From Superficieibacter electus (GTDB taxonomy: Bacteria > Pseudomonadota > Gammaproteobacteria > Enterobacterales > Enterobacteriaceae), in the NCBI RefSeq assembly GCF_002915575.1, contig NZ_PQGD01000006.1:62001-126000 (forward strand): a stretch of DNA of 64,000 nt, written 5' to 3'. The notes beneath the pieces are model-generated. The model was not told where the DNA came from and did not search any database. It was given only the letters and a program-made list of their open reading frames with translations. Positions 10,101 to 20,362 of the stretch are shown in pieces (the stretch's first letter is position 1; every line of letters begins with the position of its first letter). A program made the position numbers and the translations under genes.

Positions 10101-11255
10101 TTAGTCACCCCATACTTTTTGTCCTTCTTTCCAGCACTGTATAAGTTGCACTCCCCGGTCAGAACGTTCGACAAACGTAATAAGATCGGCCGGTGCCCCC
10201 ACGGCCAACCCTGCCTGCTGCGGTAAGTTAAGCTGTCGCGCCGGACGAATCGACGCCATTTCAATGGCGGTTGGTAGATCGGCAAGTGCGGAGCTCAACA
10301 GGAAATTAACGCCGTCCAGCAGACTGCGAGCCGAACCGGCCAATAGCTGCGGATTATCCCGCATGGCCAGACGGCCATTAGGGTGAAGAATGACATGACC
10401 ACCAATACTCGCCTGGTACTCACCCGGCGCACGCCCGGCGAAATGCGTTACATCGCTGACCAGCATGATTTGCTGGCCTTTCGCCCGCATAAATACTTTT
10501 AATACCGCAACCGGCAAGTGTTCGCCATCCGCAATTACGGTGCAGGCCAGCCTGTCGTCAGCCAGCTGTTGCCAGATATAATTCGGATGACGTGGAAGCT
10601 GTAAATGTGCGCCGTTACCAAGATGAGTAGACATCCTTGCTCCGGCATTGATTGCCTCATCAATTTGTTCCGGGCTGGCAGCAGTATGTCCGATGGAAAA
10701 CTGCACGCCGCTCTGTTGATAGTGACGAATAAACGCGGCAGCCTGCGGCCATTCCGCAGACAGCGTTAAGAGTCGAATACGCCCGTCGGCACAGCGCTGC
10801 CATTCATCGAATAGTCTGTAATCCGGCGCACAAATGGCGCTCAACGGATGGGCCCCTCGCGGCCCGTCCTGCGGTGAAAGAAAGGGCCCTTCAAGATGAA
10901 TACCGGGTAGCGCAGCGGCGACCGCTGGCCGCTGCTCGCACGCCTGCGCCAGCGCACGCATGGCCCGGCTAATGGTGTCCTGGTCGGCAGTAATGACCGT
11001 AGGGAGCCAGCTGGTCACCCCCTGCTGCCATAGCAAGCGGACAACCTCCTCTACCTGCCCGGCGCTGAAAGGATAATGATTAAAATCTATACCCTGAAAA
11101 CCGTTTACCTGGAGATCAATCAAACCCGGCGCGACGATGGGGAGCGTTTCGCTGGACTTGAGAGGTTCAATAGCGCAGATGCACCCCTGCGCTATTGTTA
11201 TCGCGATGGGGCGTAACGTGCGGTAGTCACGCACGCGCAATACACAGTCAGTCAA
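10101..11255 (-). CDS. NagA-like amidohydrolase (N-acetyl-amino-sugar-6-phosphate deacetylase family)
   Basis: The 384-residue protein is an amidohydrolase of the NagA family, which removes acetate from N-acetylglucosamine-6-phosphate or related sugars. Metal and catalytic residues are visible: E122 in HLEGPFLS, H190 in GHTAAS, H211 in THLGNG and D268 in LVSDVTHFAG. The segment after THLGNG (AHLQLPRHPNYIWQQLADD) differs from E. coli NagA, which has THLYNAM and other residues there, so this is a variant subfamily, not a paralogous nagA copy. Its start overlaps the upstream NagB-like gene by 8 bases, indicating translational coupling. The exact substrate is not known. Confidence 0.85.
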   Translation of the reverse strand: MTDCVLRVRDYRTLRPIAITIAQGCICAIEPLKSSETLPIVAPGLIDLQVNGFQGIDFNHYPFSAGQVEEVVRLLWQQGVTSWLPTVITADQDTISRAMRALAQACEQRPAVAAALPGIHLEGPFLSPQDGPRGAHPLSAICAPDYRLFDEWQRCADGRIRLLTLSAEWPQAAAFIRHYQQSGVQFSIGHTAASPEQIDEAINAGARMSTHLGNGAHLQLPRHPNYIWQQLADDRLACTVIADGEHLPVAVLKVFMRAKGQQIMLVSDVTHFAGRAPGEYQASIGGHVILHPNGRLAMRDNPQLLAGSARSLLDGVNFLLSSALADLPTAIEMASIRPARQLNLPQQAGLAVGAPADLITFVERSDRGVQLIQCWKEGQKVWGD

Positions 11256-12024
11256 CGGTCACCTCCGCACAGGCATTGGCATCAGTATAGAGGGTGCAGT
11301 CAGAATGCTGGCGCAGGATAGTCGCCGGACAGGCCGTTGAGATCGGGTCGTATAACGTGCGGGTCACGGCCTGTCGTTTGGTCGCACCCGGCACTATGCA
11401 AAAAAGGCGCGATGCCTGCATCAACGCGGGAATGGTCAGCGTCAGCGCCTGGCGAGGTACCTCTTCCAGCCGGGCAAAGCAACCATCATTAACCTGCTGC
11501 TGACGGCAGATATCATCAAGCGTGACCGTCTTGATCGTTGCCGGGTCGTGAAAGTCAGCCACCGGGGGATCGTTAAATGCCAGATGACCATTCTCCCCAA
11601 TGCCCAGACATACCGCATCAATCGGTGCTTCGGCCAGCAGATCGGCATACTGCTGACAAATGTCGCCGGGGTTTCCCTGCCCTGCTATCAAATGAACTTT
11701 ACCAGGCTTCACCCGGGTAAACAGGGACGCGTTTAAAAAATGGCTGAAGCGTTGGGGGGCCTCTGCTGGCAGGCCCAAATATTCATCCATATGAAAAGCG
11801 GTAACCCGCGACCAGTCGATCCCCTTTGCCCGCGTCAAGGTAGCGAGAAATTCGGACTGCGAGGGGGCAGCGGCAAAAATCATACGTACCTGCGACTGTT
11901 GGTCAAGGCGATGCCGTAACCAGGCGGCAACCGCCTCGCCAGCCGCCAGCCCCATATCCTGACGGCTGGCAAAACGCAGGACCTCAAGATTTTCAACCTT
12001 TGCTTTCTGAAGTATTTTTATCAT
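11248..12024 (-). CDS. NagB-like sugar-phosphate isomerase/deaminase with altered active site
   Basis: The start at 12024 is chosen because a near-perfect ribosome site (AGGAGGTG, 5 bases before ATG) precedes it; an upstream in-frame ATG would add 19 unlikely residues inside the transporter gene. The 258-residue protein has the glucosamine-6-phosphate deaminase/6-phosphogluconolactonase fold with FHMDEYLGL (D80, matching E. coli NagB D72) and GIGENGHLAFNDPP. There the equivalents of D141 and E148 are N145 and D152, while the H143 equivalent (H147) is kept. The usual phosphate loop TGGTP is replaced by AAAPSQ; K216 and R174 remain as possible phosphate contacts. It sits one base after the transporter stop. 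Deamination of an amino-sugar phosphate is likely but not certain. Confidence 0.84.
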   Translation of the reverse strand: MIKILQKAKVENLEVLRFASRQDMGLAAGEAVAAWLRHRLDQQSQVRMIFAAAPSQSEFLATLTRAKGIDWSRVTAFHMDEYLGLPAEAPQRFSHFLNASLFTRVKPGKVHLIAGQGNPGDICQQYADLLAEAPIDAVCLGIGENGHLAFNDPPVADFHDPATIKTVTLDDICRQQQVNDGCFARLEEVPRQALTLTIPALMQASRLFCIVPGATKRQAVTRTLYDPISTACPATILRQHSDCTLYTDANACAEVTVD

Positions 12025-12025
12025 G

Positions 12026-13537
12026 TTACACCTCCTGTGAATCAGGGATTTGTTCAACTGAAGCGCGATCGGCCTCTGCACTCAGCGCTGCCAGCATGTG
12101 ATCCACTTCAGGGCGTACGGCGGAGGGTCGCAGCCAGCCAAATCCCACATAGACTGCCAGCGATAAGAGCACCGGGGCCGCTACTATCATGGCGGTACTG
12201 GCCTCTGAGAGGACAAATTTAACAATAAAAAAGGCACTGACACCCGTGGCCCAGCTCACAATGGCCGCAGCGCTGCCGCTACGTCTGAACCACGGCAAGA
12301 GGCCTAACAGCATTGGAATGGCACCTGGCCCTACCAGCCCGCCAAACCAAATCACTAACAGGGACAATACGCCGCCGAATCGGGAGGCGTTCACGGCAAT
12401 GATAAGCGTGGTTATGATGAATAAAAAAGCCGTTGTACGCGCGACCAACAGTGACGTTTCACCACGTTTAAATTTTTTAGGCCACATGGCCGGCAGGATG
12501 TCACGCGTCACCACCGCCGTAATGGCATTCGCGTCTGATGAGGTCATGGACAGGGTGTGGGTAAACATGGCAATTAATACCAGTCCAATCAAACCATTGG
12601 GTAACAGATCCATCGCCATTATGGAGTACGAACGTGAGGGATCGCTGATCGTGGGATAAATAAGCGGTGCCGCCCACATTGGCAGAAACAGCACCAGCGG
12701 CCAAATCAGATATAACGCCGACGATAATAGCGCCGCCTTGCGTGCTTCCCGCCCGCCTGGAGAGGCGATAAAACGCTGGGCCAGATTCCATGTTCCCCCG
12801 TTGTAGCTCAGGGTATAAATAACCAGGTAAGCCAGAATGAAGCCGAGCGTATAGGGCTCCTGGATGATCTGCGTATGGTGGGCAGGCAGCCTCTCAAAGA
12901 TACTTACCAGTTCGCCAAATCCTCCGAGGTGCATTGCTACGGCCACCACCATTACGATAGCCGCCACAAACTGGACGATAAACTGGCCAAAATCGTTGCA
13001 GGCATCAGCCCATAACCCGCCCATGACGGTATAAAACATACTAAGCGTACCGGAAATACACATACCAATAATGGGATCAAGGCCGGTAAAAACGTTGATG
13101 ATAATCGCGATGGCCGCCCACTTTGCCCCGACATCAAATGTTTTTAACATTACCCCGCTCCAGGCCAGCACCTGCTGGGTGGGACGGTTGTAGCGCATGG
13201 CCAGATATTCCATCGGCGACTCAATGTCCATATGAATACGCAGCCGTGCCCAGCGCGGCGCGAAAATCCATGCACCGAGTAGCACGGCCAGTGCGATGGG
13301 CAGCGCCCACCAAAAATAGATCGTAATCCCGGCGTTGTAGGCCACTGCCGCGTAGGCGACAAACACGGCAGCGCTGTAACCCGACATATGGTGGGATACG
13401 CCGGATAACCACCAGGGCATTTTGCCGCCAGCAGCAAAAAAGTCTCGCGTGCTGTCGACTCTTTTCATCGCCCACAGCGTTATTGCCACAATCATCAGCG
13501 CGTAAAGCGCCATTACGATGTAATCAAGAGCATTCAT
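12026..13537 (-). CDS. Sodium:solute symporter (SSS family)
   Basis: The 503-residue membrane protein has about 13-14 hydrophobic helices and the SSS-family pattern, including DFFAAGGKMPWWLSGVSHHMSGYSA near the N-terminus and FTHTLSMTSSDANAITAVVTRDI in the region of the second sodium site. It belongs with sugar, sialate or amino-sugar symporters, not PTS permeases. The second ATG (13537) is preferred to the one at 13549 because GGAG lies 6 bases before it. It is first in the operon with the NagB-like, NagA-like and ROK genes, so it probably imports their substrate with sodium. An importer of this type delivers the sugar unphosphorylated. Confidence 0.88.
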   Translation of the reverse strand: MNALDYIVMALYALMIVAITLWAMKRVDSTRDFFAAGGKMPWWLSGVSHHMSGYSAAVFVAYAAVAYNAGITIYFWWALPIALAVLLGAWIFAPRWARLRIHMDIESPMEYLAMRYNRPTQQVLAWSGVMLKTFDVGAKWAAIAIIINVFTGLDPIIGMCISGTLSMFYTVMGGLWADACNDFGQFIVQFVAAIVMVVAVAMHLGGFGELVSIFERLPAHHTQIIQEPYTLGFILAYLVIYTLSYNGGTWNLAQRFIASPGGREARKAALLSSALYLIWPLVLFLPMWAAPLIYPTISDPSRSYSIMAMDLLPNGLIGLVLIAMFTHTLSMTSSDANAITAVVTRDILPAMWPKKFKRGETSLLVARTTAFLFIITTLIIAVNASRFGGVLSLLVIWFGGLVGPGAIPMLLGLLPWFRRSGSAAAIVSWATGVSAFFIVKFVLSEASTAMIVAAPVLLSLAVYVGFGWLRPSAVRPEVDHMLAALSAEADRASVEQIPDSQEV

Positions 13538-13595
13538 CCCGAACTCCATTAAAGGGGGTGCCCCCCGCTGGTAAAGGTATGCGGATGTTCTCGCG

Positions 13596-13620
13596 AATTA
13601 GTCCTTAATTAGGACCAATT
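13596..13620. promoter_or_regulatory. Palindromic candidate operator upstream of the symporter operon
   Basis: Two arms AATTAGTCCT and AGGACCAATT match as inverted repeats in 9 of 10 positions around a 5-base AT centre. The site is about 60 bp upstream of the transporter start and in the only non-coding gap before the operon. Its size and AT-rich ends fit a ROK-type operator. Assignment to the local ROK protein is inference. Confidence 0.55.
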
Positions 13621-13710
13621 AAATGTGACAGATCTTGAGTGGTGATTTTGTGATCGTTTTCTCGTTCCACGAATAGATAAGTTATTTATCTGGCAGGGAC
13701 ATGACGCCAT

Positions 13711-13745
13711 AAAAAAGCCGGGAAACGCGATGTTTACCCGGCTTA
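13711..13745 (-). terminator. Rho-independent terminator of pepN
   Basis: On the minus strand the stem AAGCCGGGTAAA / TTTCCCGGCTT with a short loop is followed by TTTTTT. It starts about 20 bases after the pepN stop. Confidence 0.88.
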
Positions 13746-13763
13746 AGTGGCAATGAAAAACTA

Positions 13764-16376
13764 TCAGGCCAGCGCTTTTACGATTTTCTCGTACAAGTCA
13801 CCTGAAAGATCGGGCAGATTTTTTAGCTGCTCCAGCGCAGCGCGCATTAGCGCCTGACGTTTTTCGTCATAGCGTTTCAGACGGATCAGCGGCTCTATCA
13901 GGCGTGAAGCAACCTGCGGATTACGGCGGTTAAGCTCGGTGAGCATCTCCACCATAAAGGTATAGCCGCTACCGTCTTCGGCATGAAACGCTGCCGGGTT
14001 ACTGCTGGCAAACGCGCCAATCAGCGAGCGGATGCGATTCGGGTTGCTCAGGGTAAACGAACGGTGATTGAGCAAACTACGCACCGTTTCAAGCACGTTT
14101 TCCGCCGGGCTGGTGGATTGCAGTACAAACCACTTGTCCATTACCAGACCGTCCTGATGCCATTTATCATCATACTCCTGCATCAACGTGTCGCGACACG
14201 GTAACTGTGCCGCCACCGCCGCCGCCAGCGCCGCCAGCGCATCGGTCATATTATCGGCATGATGATATTGATAGCTGACCAGTTTCACCGCCAGCGCCTC
14301 GTCACCAAATGCCAGGTAGCGCAGGCAGGCATTGCGTAGCGCGCGTTTACCAATGTCCACATGCTCAACGCGGTAAGCATCCAGTTTATTGGCGTTGTAC
14401 ACCGCCAGAAACTCATCCGCCAGCTCGGTGGCCAGCGTGCGGGTCAGCGCTTCGCGCACCGCAACAATGGCAACAGGATCGATGATATCAAACCACTCGG
14501 CGATTTCCGTTGCTGACGGCAGGGTCAGGATTTCCGCCGCCAGCGCGGGATCGATATGCTCATCCAGCAAAATCGCGCGGAAGGCATCGGCTACATGAAC
14601 CGGTAAAGAGAGAGGCTGCCCCGCCTGAGAGCGGGCCACATTCAGTTTGATCCAGATGGCCAGCAGGCTTTGCGCCGCATCCCAGCGGGAGAAATCGTTA
14701 CGCGCATGGCGCATCAGGAAGGTAAGCTGCTGGTCGCTCCATTTGTACTCCAGTTTCACCGGCGCGGAAAACTCACGCAGCAACGATGGCACGGGTGGCG
14801 TGTCAATATTCTCAAACACAAAGCTCTGCTCGGCTTCGGTCACATTCAGCACATGATGCACCGGATGACCGCCTTTTTGCAGGGCAATGACGTTCCCTTC
14901 GCTGTCATACAGTTCAATATCAAACGGGATATGCAGCGGGCCTTTTTCCGGCTGCTCAGCCGTTGGCGGCGTGCGCTGGCTGATTGTCAGAGTATACTGG
15001 CTGTTCTCCGCATCGTAATCGTCGCGCACGGTGACAACCGGTGTGCCTGACTGGCTGTACCAGCGGCGGAAGTGAGACAGATCAACGTTTGAAGCATCTT
15101 CCATTGCCTGCACGAAATCGTCACAAGTCGCCGCGCTGCCATCATGGCGTTCGAAATAAAGCTGCATTCCTTTCTGGAAATTCTCTTCACCCAGCAACGT
15201 ATGCAGCATGCGGATAACTTCTGCGCCTTTCTCGTAAACGGTCAGGGTATAGAAGTTATTCATTTCGATCACCTGCTCCGGGCGGATCGGGTGCGCCATC
15301 GGGCTGGCATCTTCGGCAAATTGCAGTCCGCGCATGGTGCGAACGTTATTAATACGGTTAACGGCACGCGAACCAAGATCGGAGCTGAACTCCTGATCGC
15401 GGAACACGGTCAGCCCCTCTTTCAGGCTGAGCTGGAACCAGTCACGGCAGGTCACGCGGTTGCCGGTCCAGTTATGGAAGTATTCGTGGCCGATCACCCG
15501 CTCAATATCAAGGTAATCTTTGTCGGTCGCGGTATCGGTACGCGCCAGCACGTATTTGGAGTTAAAGACGTTCAGCCCTTTATTCTCCATCGCGCCCATG
15601 TTGAAGAAGTCCACCGCCACGATCATATAGATGTCGAGATCGTACTCAAGTGAGAAGCGCGTTTCATCCCACTTCATGGAATTTTTTAGCGAGGTCATCG
15701 CCCACGGCGCACGGTCGAGGTTGCCACGATCGACAAACAGCTCCAGCGCCACTTCGCGACCCGAGCGGGTGGTAAAGGTATCTCGCAGCACGTCGAAATC
15801 GCCGGCTACCAGCGCAAACAGATAACACGGTTTCGGGAACGGGTCCTGCCACTGCACCCAGTGACGACCGTTCTCCAGTTCGCCCTGGTCGATACGGTTG
15901 CCATTGGAGAGTAAGAACGGATATTTCGCTTTATCAGCAATTAATGTAGTGGTAAAACGCGCCAGCACGTCAGGGCGGTCAAGATACCAGGTAATATGAC
16001 GGAAGCCTTCAGCCTCGCACTGCGTACAGAGCGCGTCGCCAGACTGGTAAAGCCCTTCCAGAGCAGTGTTCGCTGACGGACTGATTTCGTTAACAATGCG
16101 CAGGGTAAACTGCTCCGGCAGGCCAGAAATCACCAGATGACGTTCTTCCTGCTGATAGTCACTCCACGGCTGATCGTTGACGTGCAGCGAGACCAGCGTT
16201 AAATCTTCGCCGTCCAGTTTCAGTGGAACCTCAGACGCCCCCTGACGAGAAACCTGGCTTACCGCTGTCACGACGGTTTTTGCGGCATCCAGATCAAAGG
16301 TCAAGTCAATATCACTAATCAGGTAGTCAGGCGCACGGTAGTCGTGGCGGTATTTGGCTTGTGGCTGTTGTGTCAT
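13764..16376 (-). CDS. pepN: Aminopeptidase N
   Basis: The 870-residue length is identical to E. coli PepN, a cytosolic zinc metallopeptidase of the M1 family that removes N-terminal residues from peptides. The exopeptidase motif GAMENKG (around residue 261) and the zinc site HEYFHNWTGNR (HExxH at about 297-301, with the distal glutamate about 20 residues on) are intact. It is divergent from the queH-type gene, with about 190 bases between them, and ends in its own terminator. In E. coli its other neighbour is the ssu operon; here it is the symporter operon. Confidence 0.98.
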   Translation of the reverse strand: MTQQPQAKYRHDYRAPDYLISDIDLTFDLDAAKTVVTAVSQVSRQGASEVPLKLDGEDLTLVSLHVNDQPWSDYQQEERHLVISGLPEQFTLRIVNEISPSANTALEGLYQSGDALCTQCEAEGFRHITWYLDRPDVLARFTTTLIADKAKYPFLLSNGNRIDQGELENGRHWVQWQDPFPKPCYLFALVAGDFDVLRDTFTTRSGREVALELFVDRGNLDRAPWAMTSLKNSMKWDETRFSLEYDLDIYMIVAVDFFNMGAMENKGLNVFNSKYVLARTDTATDKDYLDIERVIGHEYFHNWTGNRVTCRDWFQLSLKEGLTVFRDQEFSSDLGSRAVNRINNVRTMRGLQFAEDASPMAHPIRPEQVIEMNNFYTLTVYEKGAEVIRMLHTLLGEENFQKGMQLYFERHDGSAATCDDFVQAMEDASNVDLSHFRRWYSQSGTPVVTVRDDYDAENSQYTLTISQRTPPTAEQPEKGPLHIPFDIELYDSEGNVIALQKGGHPVHHVLNVTEAEQSFVFENIDTPPVPSLLREFSAPVKLEYKWSDQQLTFLMRHARNDFSRWDAAQSLLAIWIKLNVARSQAGQPLSLPVHVADAFRAILLDEHIDPALAAEILTLPSATEIAEWFDIIDPVAIVAVREALTRTLATELADEFLAVYNANKLDAYRVEHVDIGKRALRNACLRYLAFGDEALAVKLVSYQYHHADNMTDALAALAAAVAAQLPCRDTLMQEYDDKWHQDGLVMDKWFVLQSTSPAENVLETVRSLLNHRSFTLSNPNRIRSLIGAFASSNPAAFHAEDGSGYTFMVEMLTELNRRNPQVASRLIEPLIRLKRYDEKRQALMRAALEQLKNLPDLSGDLYEKIVKALA

Positions 16377-16567
16377 AAAAAACCTTTAGCATCTTCAGTT
16401 ATGTATCGATTCCAGTCTATTCCTGTTGCCTGGATCGCGCTACGCAGAATCTTCATCTTTCGCAGCTAAAGGGGCAACTTACCACATCTGCCTGCGCCTG
16501 AAGGTTAAAAAAATGTTCAGCATTTGTTATTGTGCCAGATAACGTTTTTAGCTTTCGGAGATCATTA

Positions 16568-17233
16568 ATGCAGAAATTTACCCGCCCGATATTAGCGCTG
16601 CCCAATAGCGAGACCCGGCTACTTTTGCACTCCTGCTGCGCGCCCTGCTCCGGCGAGGTGATGGAAGCGATTCAGGCATCGGGCATTGATTACACTATTT
16701 TCTTTTACAATCCCAATATCCATCCGCACAAGGAATACCTGCTGCGTAAAGATGAAAACATTCGCTTTGCTGAAAAACACGGCGTGCCGTTTATTGATGC
16801 AGATTACGACACCGATAACTGGTTCGAACGTGCTAAAGGGATGGAGTGGGAACCGGAGCGCGGCGCGCGTTGCACCATGTGCTTTGATATGCGTTTTGAG
16901 CGTACCGCACTTTACGCTGCCGAAAACGGGTTTAAGGTCATCAGCAGTTCACTGGGCATTTCACGCTGGAAAAATATGCAACAGATTAACGATTGCGGCC
17001 ATCGCGCCGCGTCCGCTTACGGTCTGGCTTACTGGGATTATAACTGGCGCAAGCAGGGTGGCTCGGCGCGGATGATTGAAATCAGCAAGCGTGAACAGTT
17101 TTATCAGCAGGAGTACTGCGGTTGTGTGTATTCGCTGCGCGACACCAATTTGCATCGCAAATCGCAGGGGCGGGCATTAATCAAGCTGGGAAAACTGTAT
17201 TACGGGGTAGACGATGCGGACACCTCATTATGA
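16568..17233 (+). CDS. queH: QueH-type epoxyqueuosine reductase (DUF208)
   Basis: The start at 16568 has the ribosome site CGGAG upstream; an upstream in-frame ATG would add 12 residues. The 221-residue protein has the QueH/DUF208 cysteine pattern: CCAPC (C23, C24, C27), CTMC (C102, C105) and YCGCVYS (C184, C186). QueH reduces epoxyqueuosine to queuosine in tRNA wobble position 34 and is unrelated to the cobalamin enzyme QueG of E. coli. The gene stands alone between pepN and pncB, where E. coli K-12 has no such gene. The cysteine pattern makes the family secure; the biochemical role is taken from the family. Confidence 0.87.
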   Translation: MQKFTRPILALPNSETRLLLHSCCAPCSGEVMEAIQASGIDYTIFFYNPNIHPHKEYLLRKDENIRFAEKHGVPFIDADYDTDNWFERAKGMEWEPERGARCTMCFDMRFERTALYAAENGFKVISSSLGISRWKNMQQINDCGHRAASAYGLAYWDYNWRKQGGSARMIEISKREQFYQQEYCGCVYSLRDTNLHRKSQGRALIKLGKLYYGVDDADTSL

Positions 17234-17418
17234 GGGAAATGGTTCGCTATACTAAACAAAAAAAGTGCGGCCCCGTATAACAGAATGGTACGCAACTGAA
17301 AGGATACCGGGACAGAAAAACCTTATTTTTCTTTTGGTTAACCATTTAATTTCTACATTTACATAACATGTGGCACGAAATGCTCTCGATTCAATTGTCA
17401 GCTTGTGTTGTGATCGGG

Positions 17419-17447
17419 GTTTAATAAACAGATAATCAGGGTATACT
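17419..17447 (+). promoter_or_regulatory. Probable pncB promoter with overlapping palindrome
   Basis: A -10 like TATACT lies at 17442-17447. Seventeen bases upstream the -35 position falls in the palindrome GTTTAATAAAC (17419-17429). pncB is a known NadR target, and NadR boxes carry TTTA/TAAA half-sites, so this may be the operator; the spacing is shorter than the usual NadR consensus. Tentative. Confidence 0.4.
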
Positions 17448-17511
17448 TCTGCGTCTTTTATCTGCCTGGTTTGAGATGGAAACGCTCCTGAAGAGGACGC
17501 TACAGCGCACC

Positions 17512-18714
17512 ATGATACAATTCGCTTCTCCTGTTCTGCACTCGCTGCTTGATACAGACGCCTACAAACTGCATATGCAGCAGGCGGTATTCCACCACTA
17601 CTACGATGTACAGGTCGCGGCTGAGTTTCGCTGCCGTGGAGACGATCTGCTGGGCATTTATGCAGATGCCATTCGTGAACAGGTCGAGGCGATGCAGTCC
17701 CTCCGCTTGCAGGATGACGAATACCAGTGGCTCTCCGGTTTGCCTTTCTTCCAGAAAGATTATCTCGACTGGCTACGCCATTTTCGCTACGACCCGACGC
17801 AGGTGACGGTCAGTAACGAAGACGGCAAGCTGAACATTCGTCTTGCCGGGCCGTGGCGTGAAGTGATCATGTGGGAGGTTCCACTGCTGGCGGTGGTGAG
17901 TGAGCTGGTGCACCGCTACCGCTCTCCTGAGGCGACCACACAGCTGGCGCTGGAGGCGCTGGAGCACAAGCTTCAGGCATTTTCCTCGCTCACGGCAGAC
18001 ACCGACATGTCCGCATTCCGGCTGATGGATTTTGGCACCCGCCGCCGCTTTTCCCGCGACGTTCAGCAGGCCATCGTCCAGCTTTTACAGCAGGAGCCGT
18101 GGTTTGTCGGCACCAGCAATTACGACCTCGCGCGTCGTTTGTCGCTGACCCCGATGGGTACCCAGGCGCATGAATGGTTCCAGGCCCACCAGCAAATCAG
18201 CCCGGATCTCGCCACCAGCCAGCGTGCTGCGCTTGCCGCCTGGCTGAACGAATACCCCGACCAGCTCGGCATTGCCCTCACCGACTGCATCACCATGGAT
18301 GCTTTCCTGCGCGACTTTGGCCCTGAGTTTGCCACCCGCTACCAGGGGCTGCGCCACGACTCCGGCGACCCGGTAGAATGGGGCGAAAAAGCCATTGCCC
18401 ATTATCAGAAGCTCGGCATTGATCCGCTGAGTAAAACACTGGTGTTCTCCGATAACCTCGATCTGCACAAAGCGTTTGATCTCTACCGACACTTTGCCGA
18501 CCGGGTTAATTTAAGCTTCGGTATCGGCACCCGTCTGACCTGCGATATTCCACAGGTGAAACCACTGAATATCGTGATTAAGCTGGTGGAATGTAACGGA
18601 AAGCCGGTTGCCAAATTGTCCGACAGCCCGGGTAAAACGATTTGCCACGACAAAGCATTTGTTCGCGCGCTGCGAAAGGCCTTTGACCTGCCCAATGTCA
18701 AAAAGGCCAGCTAG
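17512..18714 (+). CDS. pncB: Nicotinate phosphoribosyltransferase
   Basis: PncB makes nicotinate mononucleotide from nicotinate and PRPP in the NAD salvage pathway. The start at 17512 ([19 protein letters not shown]) gives the 400 residues of the E. coli enzyme; an upstream ATG would add 12 residues of non-conserved sequence. Conserved stretches include [19 protein letters not shown], which carries the phosphorylated histidine region, and [17 protein letters not shown]. It is followed by a terminator hairpin and then asnS. Confidence 0.97.
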   Translation: MIQFASPVLHSLLDTDAYKLHMQQAVFHHYYDVQVAAEFRCRGDDLLGIYADAIREQVEAMQSLRLQDDEYQWLSGLPFFQKDYLDWLRHFRYDPTQVTVSNEDGKLNIRLAGPWREVIMWEVPLLAVVSELVHRYRSPEATTQLALEALEHKLQAFSSLTADTDMSAFRLMDFGTRRRFSRDVQQAIVQLLQQEPWFVGTSNYDLARRLSLTPMGTQAHEWFQAHQQISPDLATSQRAALAAWLNEYPDQLGIALTDCITMDAFLRDFGPEFATRYQGLRHDSGDPVEWGEKAIAHYQKLGIDPLSKTLVFSDNLDLHKAFDLYRHFADRVNLSFGIGTRLTCDIPQVKPLNIVIKLVECNGKPVAKLSDSPGKTICHDKAFVRALRKAFDLPNVKKAS

Positions 18715-18720
18715 CGTCTG

Positions 18721-18743
18721 AAGGGAGCCGCAACGGCTCCCTT
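18721..18743 (+). terminator. Terminator hairpin after pncB
   Basis: An 8-bp stem AAGGGAGCC / GGCTCCCTT with a 5-base loop sits a few bases after the pncB stop and is followed by the T-rich TGTCATTGTTATTTT. The T tract is imperfect. Confidence 0.7.
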
Positions 18744-18890
18744 TGTCATTGTTATTTTCCGATTTCTTCCCTTCTCGCTGCGAATTCTGCTTGTCTGATA
18801 GCGGATGACAGGTAACATAGGTATCCCCCGCCTGAGCGGTGGATATTGATGTGTTCATTGGACTATTAACAGATTACAGAGAGACTATTT

Positions 18891-20291
<1,401 letters not shown>

Positions 20292-20296
20292 TAGTA

Positions 20297-20320
20297 CAAA
20301 GCCAGCTTCGGCTGGCTTTG
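20297..20320 (+). terminator. Terminator-like hairpin after asnS
   Basis: A 10-bp perfect stem CAAAGCCAGC / GCTGGCTTTG with a TTCG tetraloop begins 6 bases after the asnS stop. There is only a weak T run. A near copy of the stem lies at 20494-20520. Confidence 0.7.
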
Positions 20321-20362
20321 TGGTTGATGTTAAACCTGATGTTCTGCTGTGTTCGCCATTTT

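Noticed and set aside
13621-13680. CRP site upstream of the symporter operon
   Set aside because: There is one good TGTGA half-site but no matching TCACA half at the right spacing.
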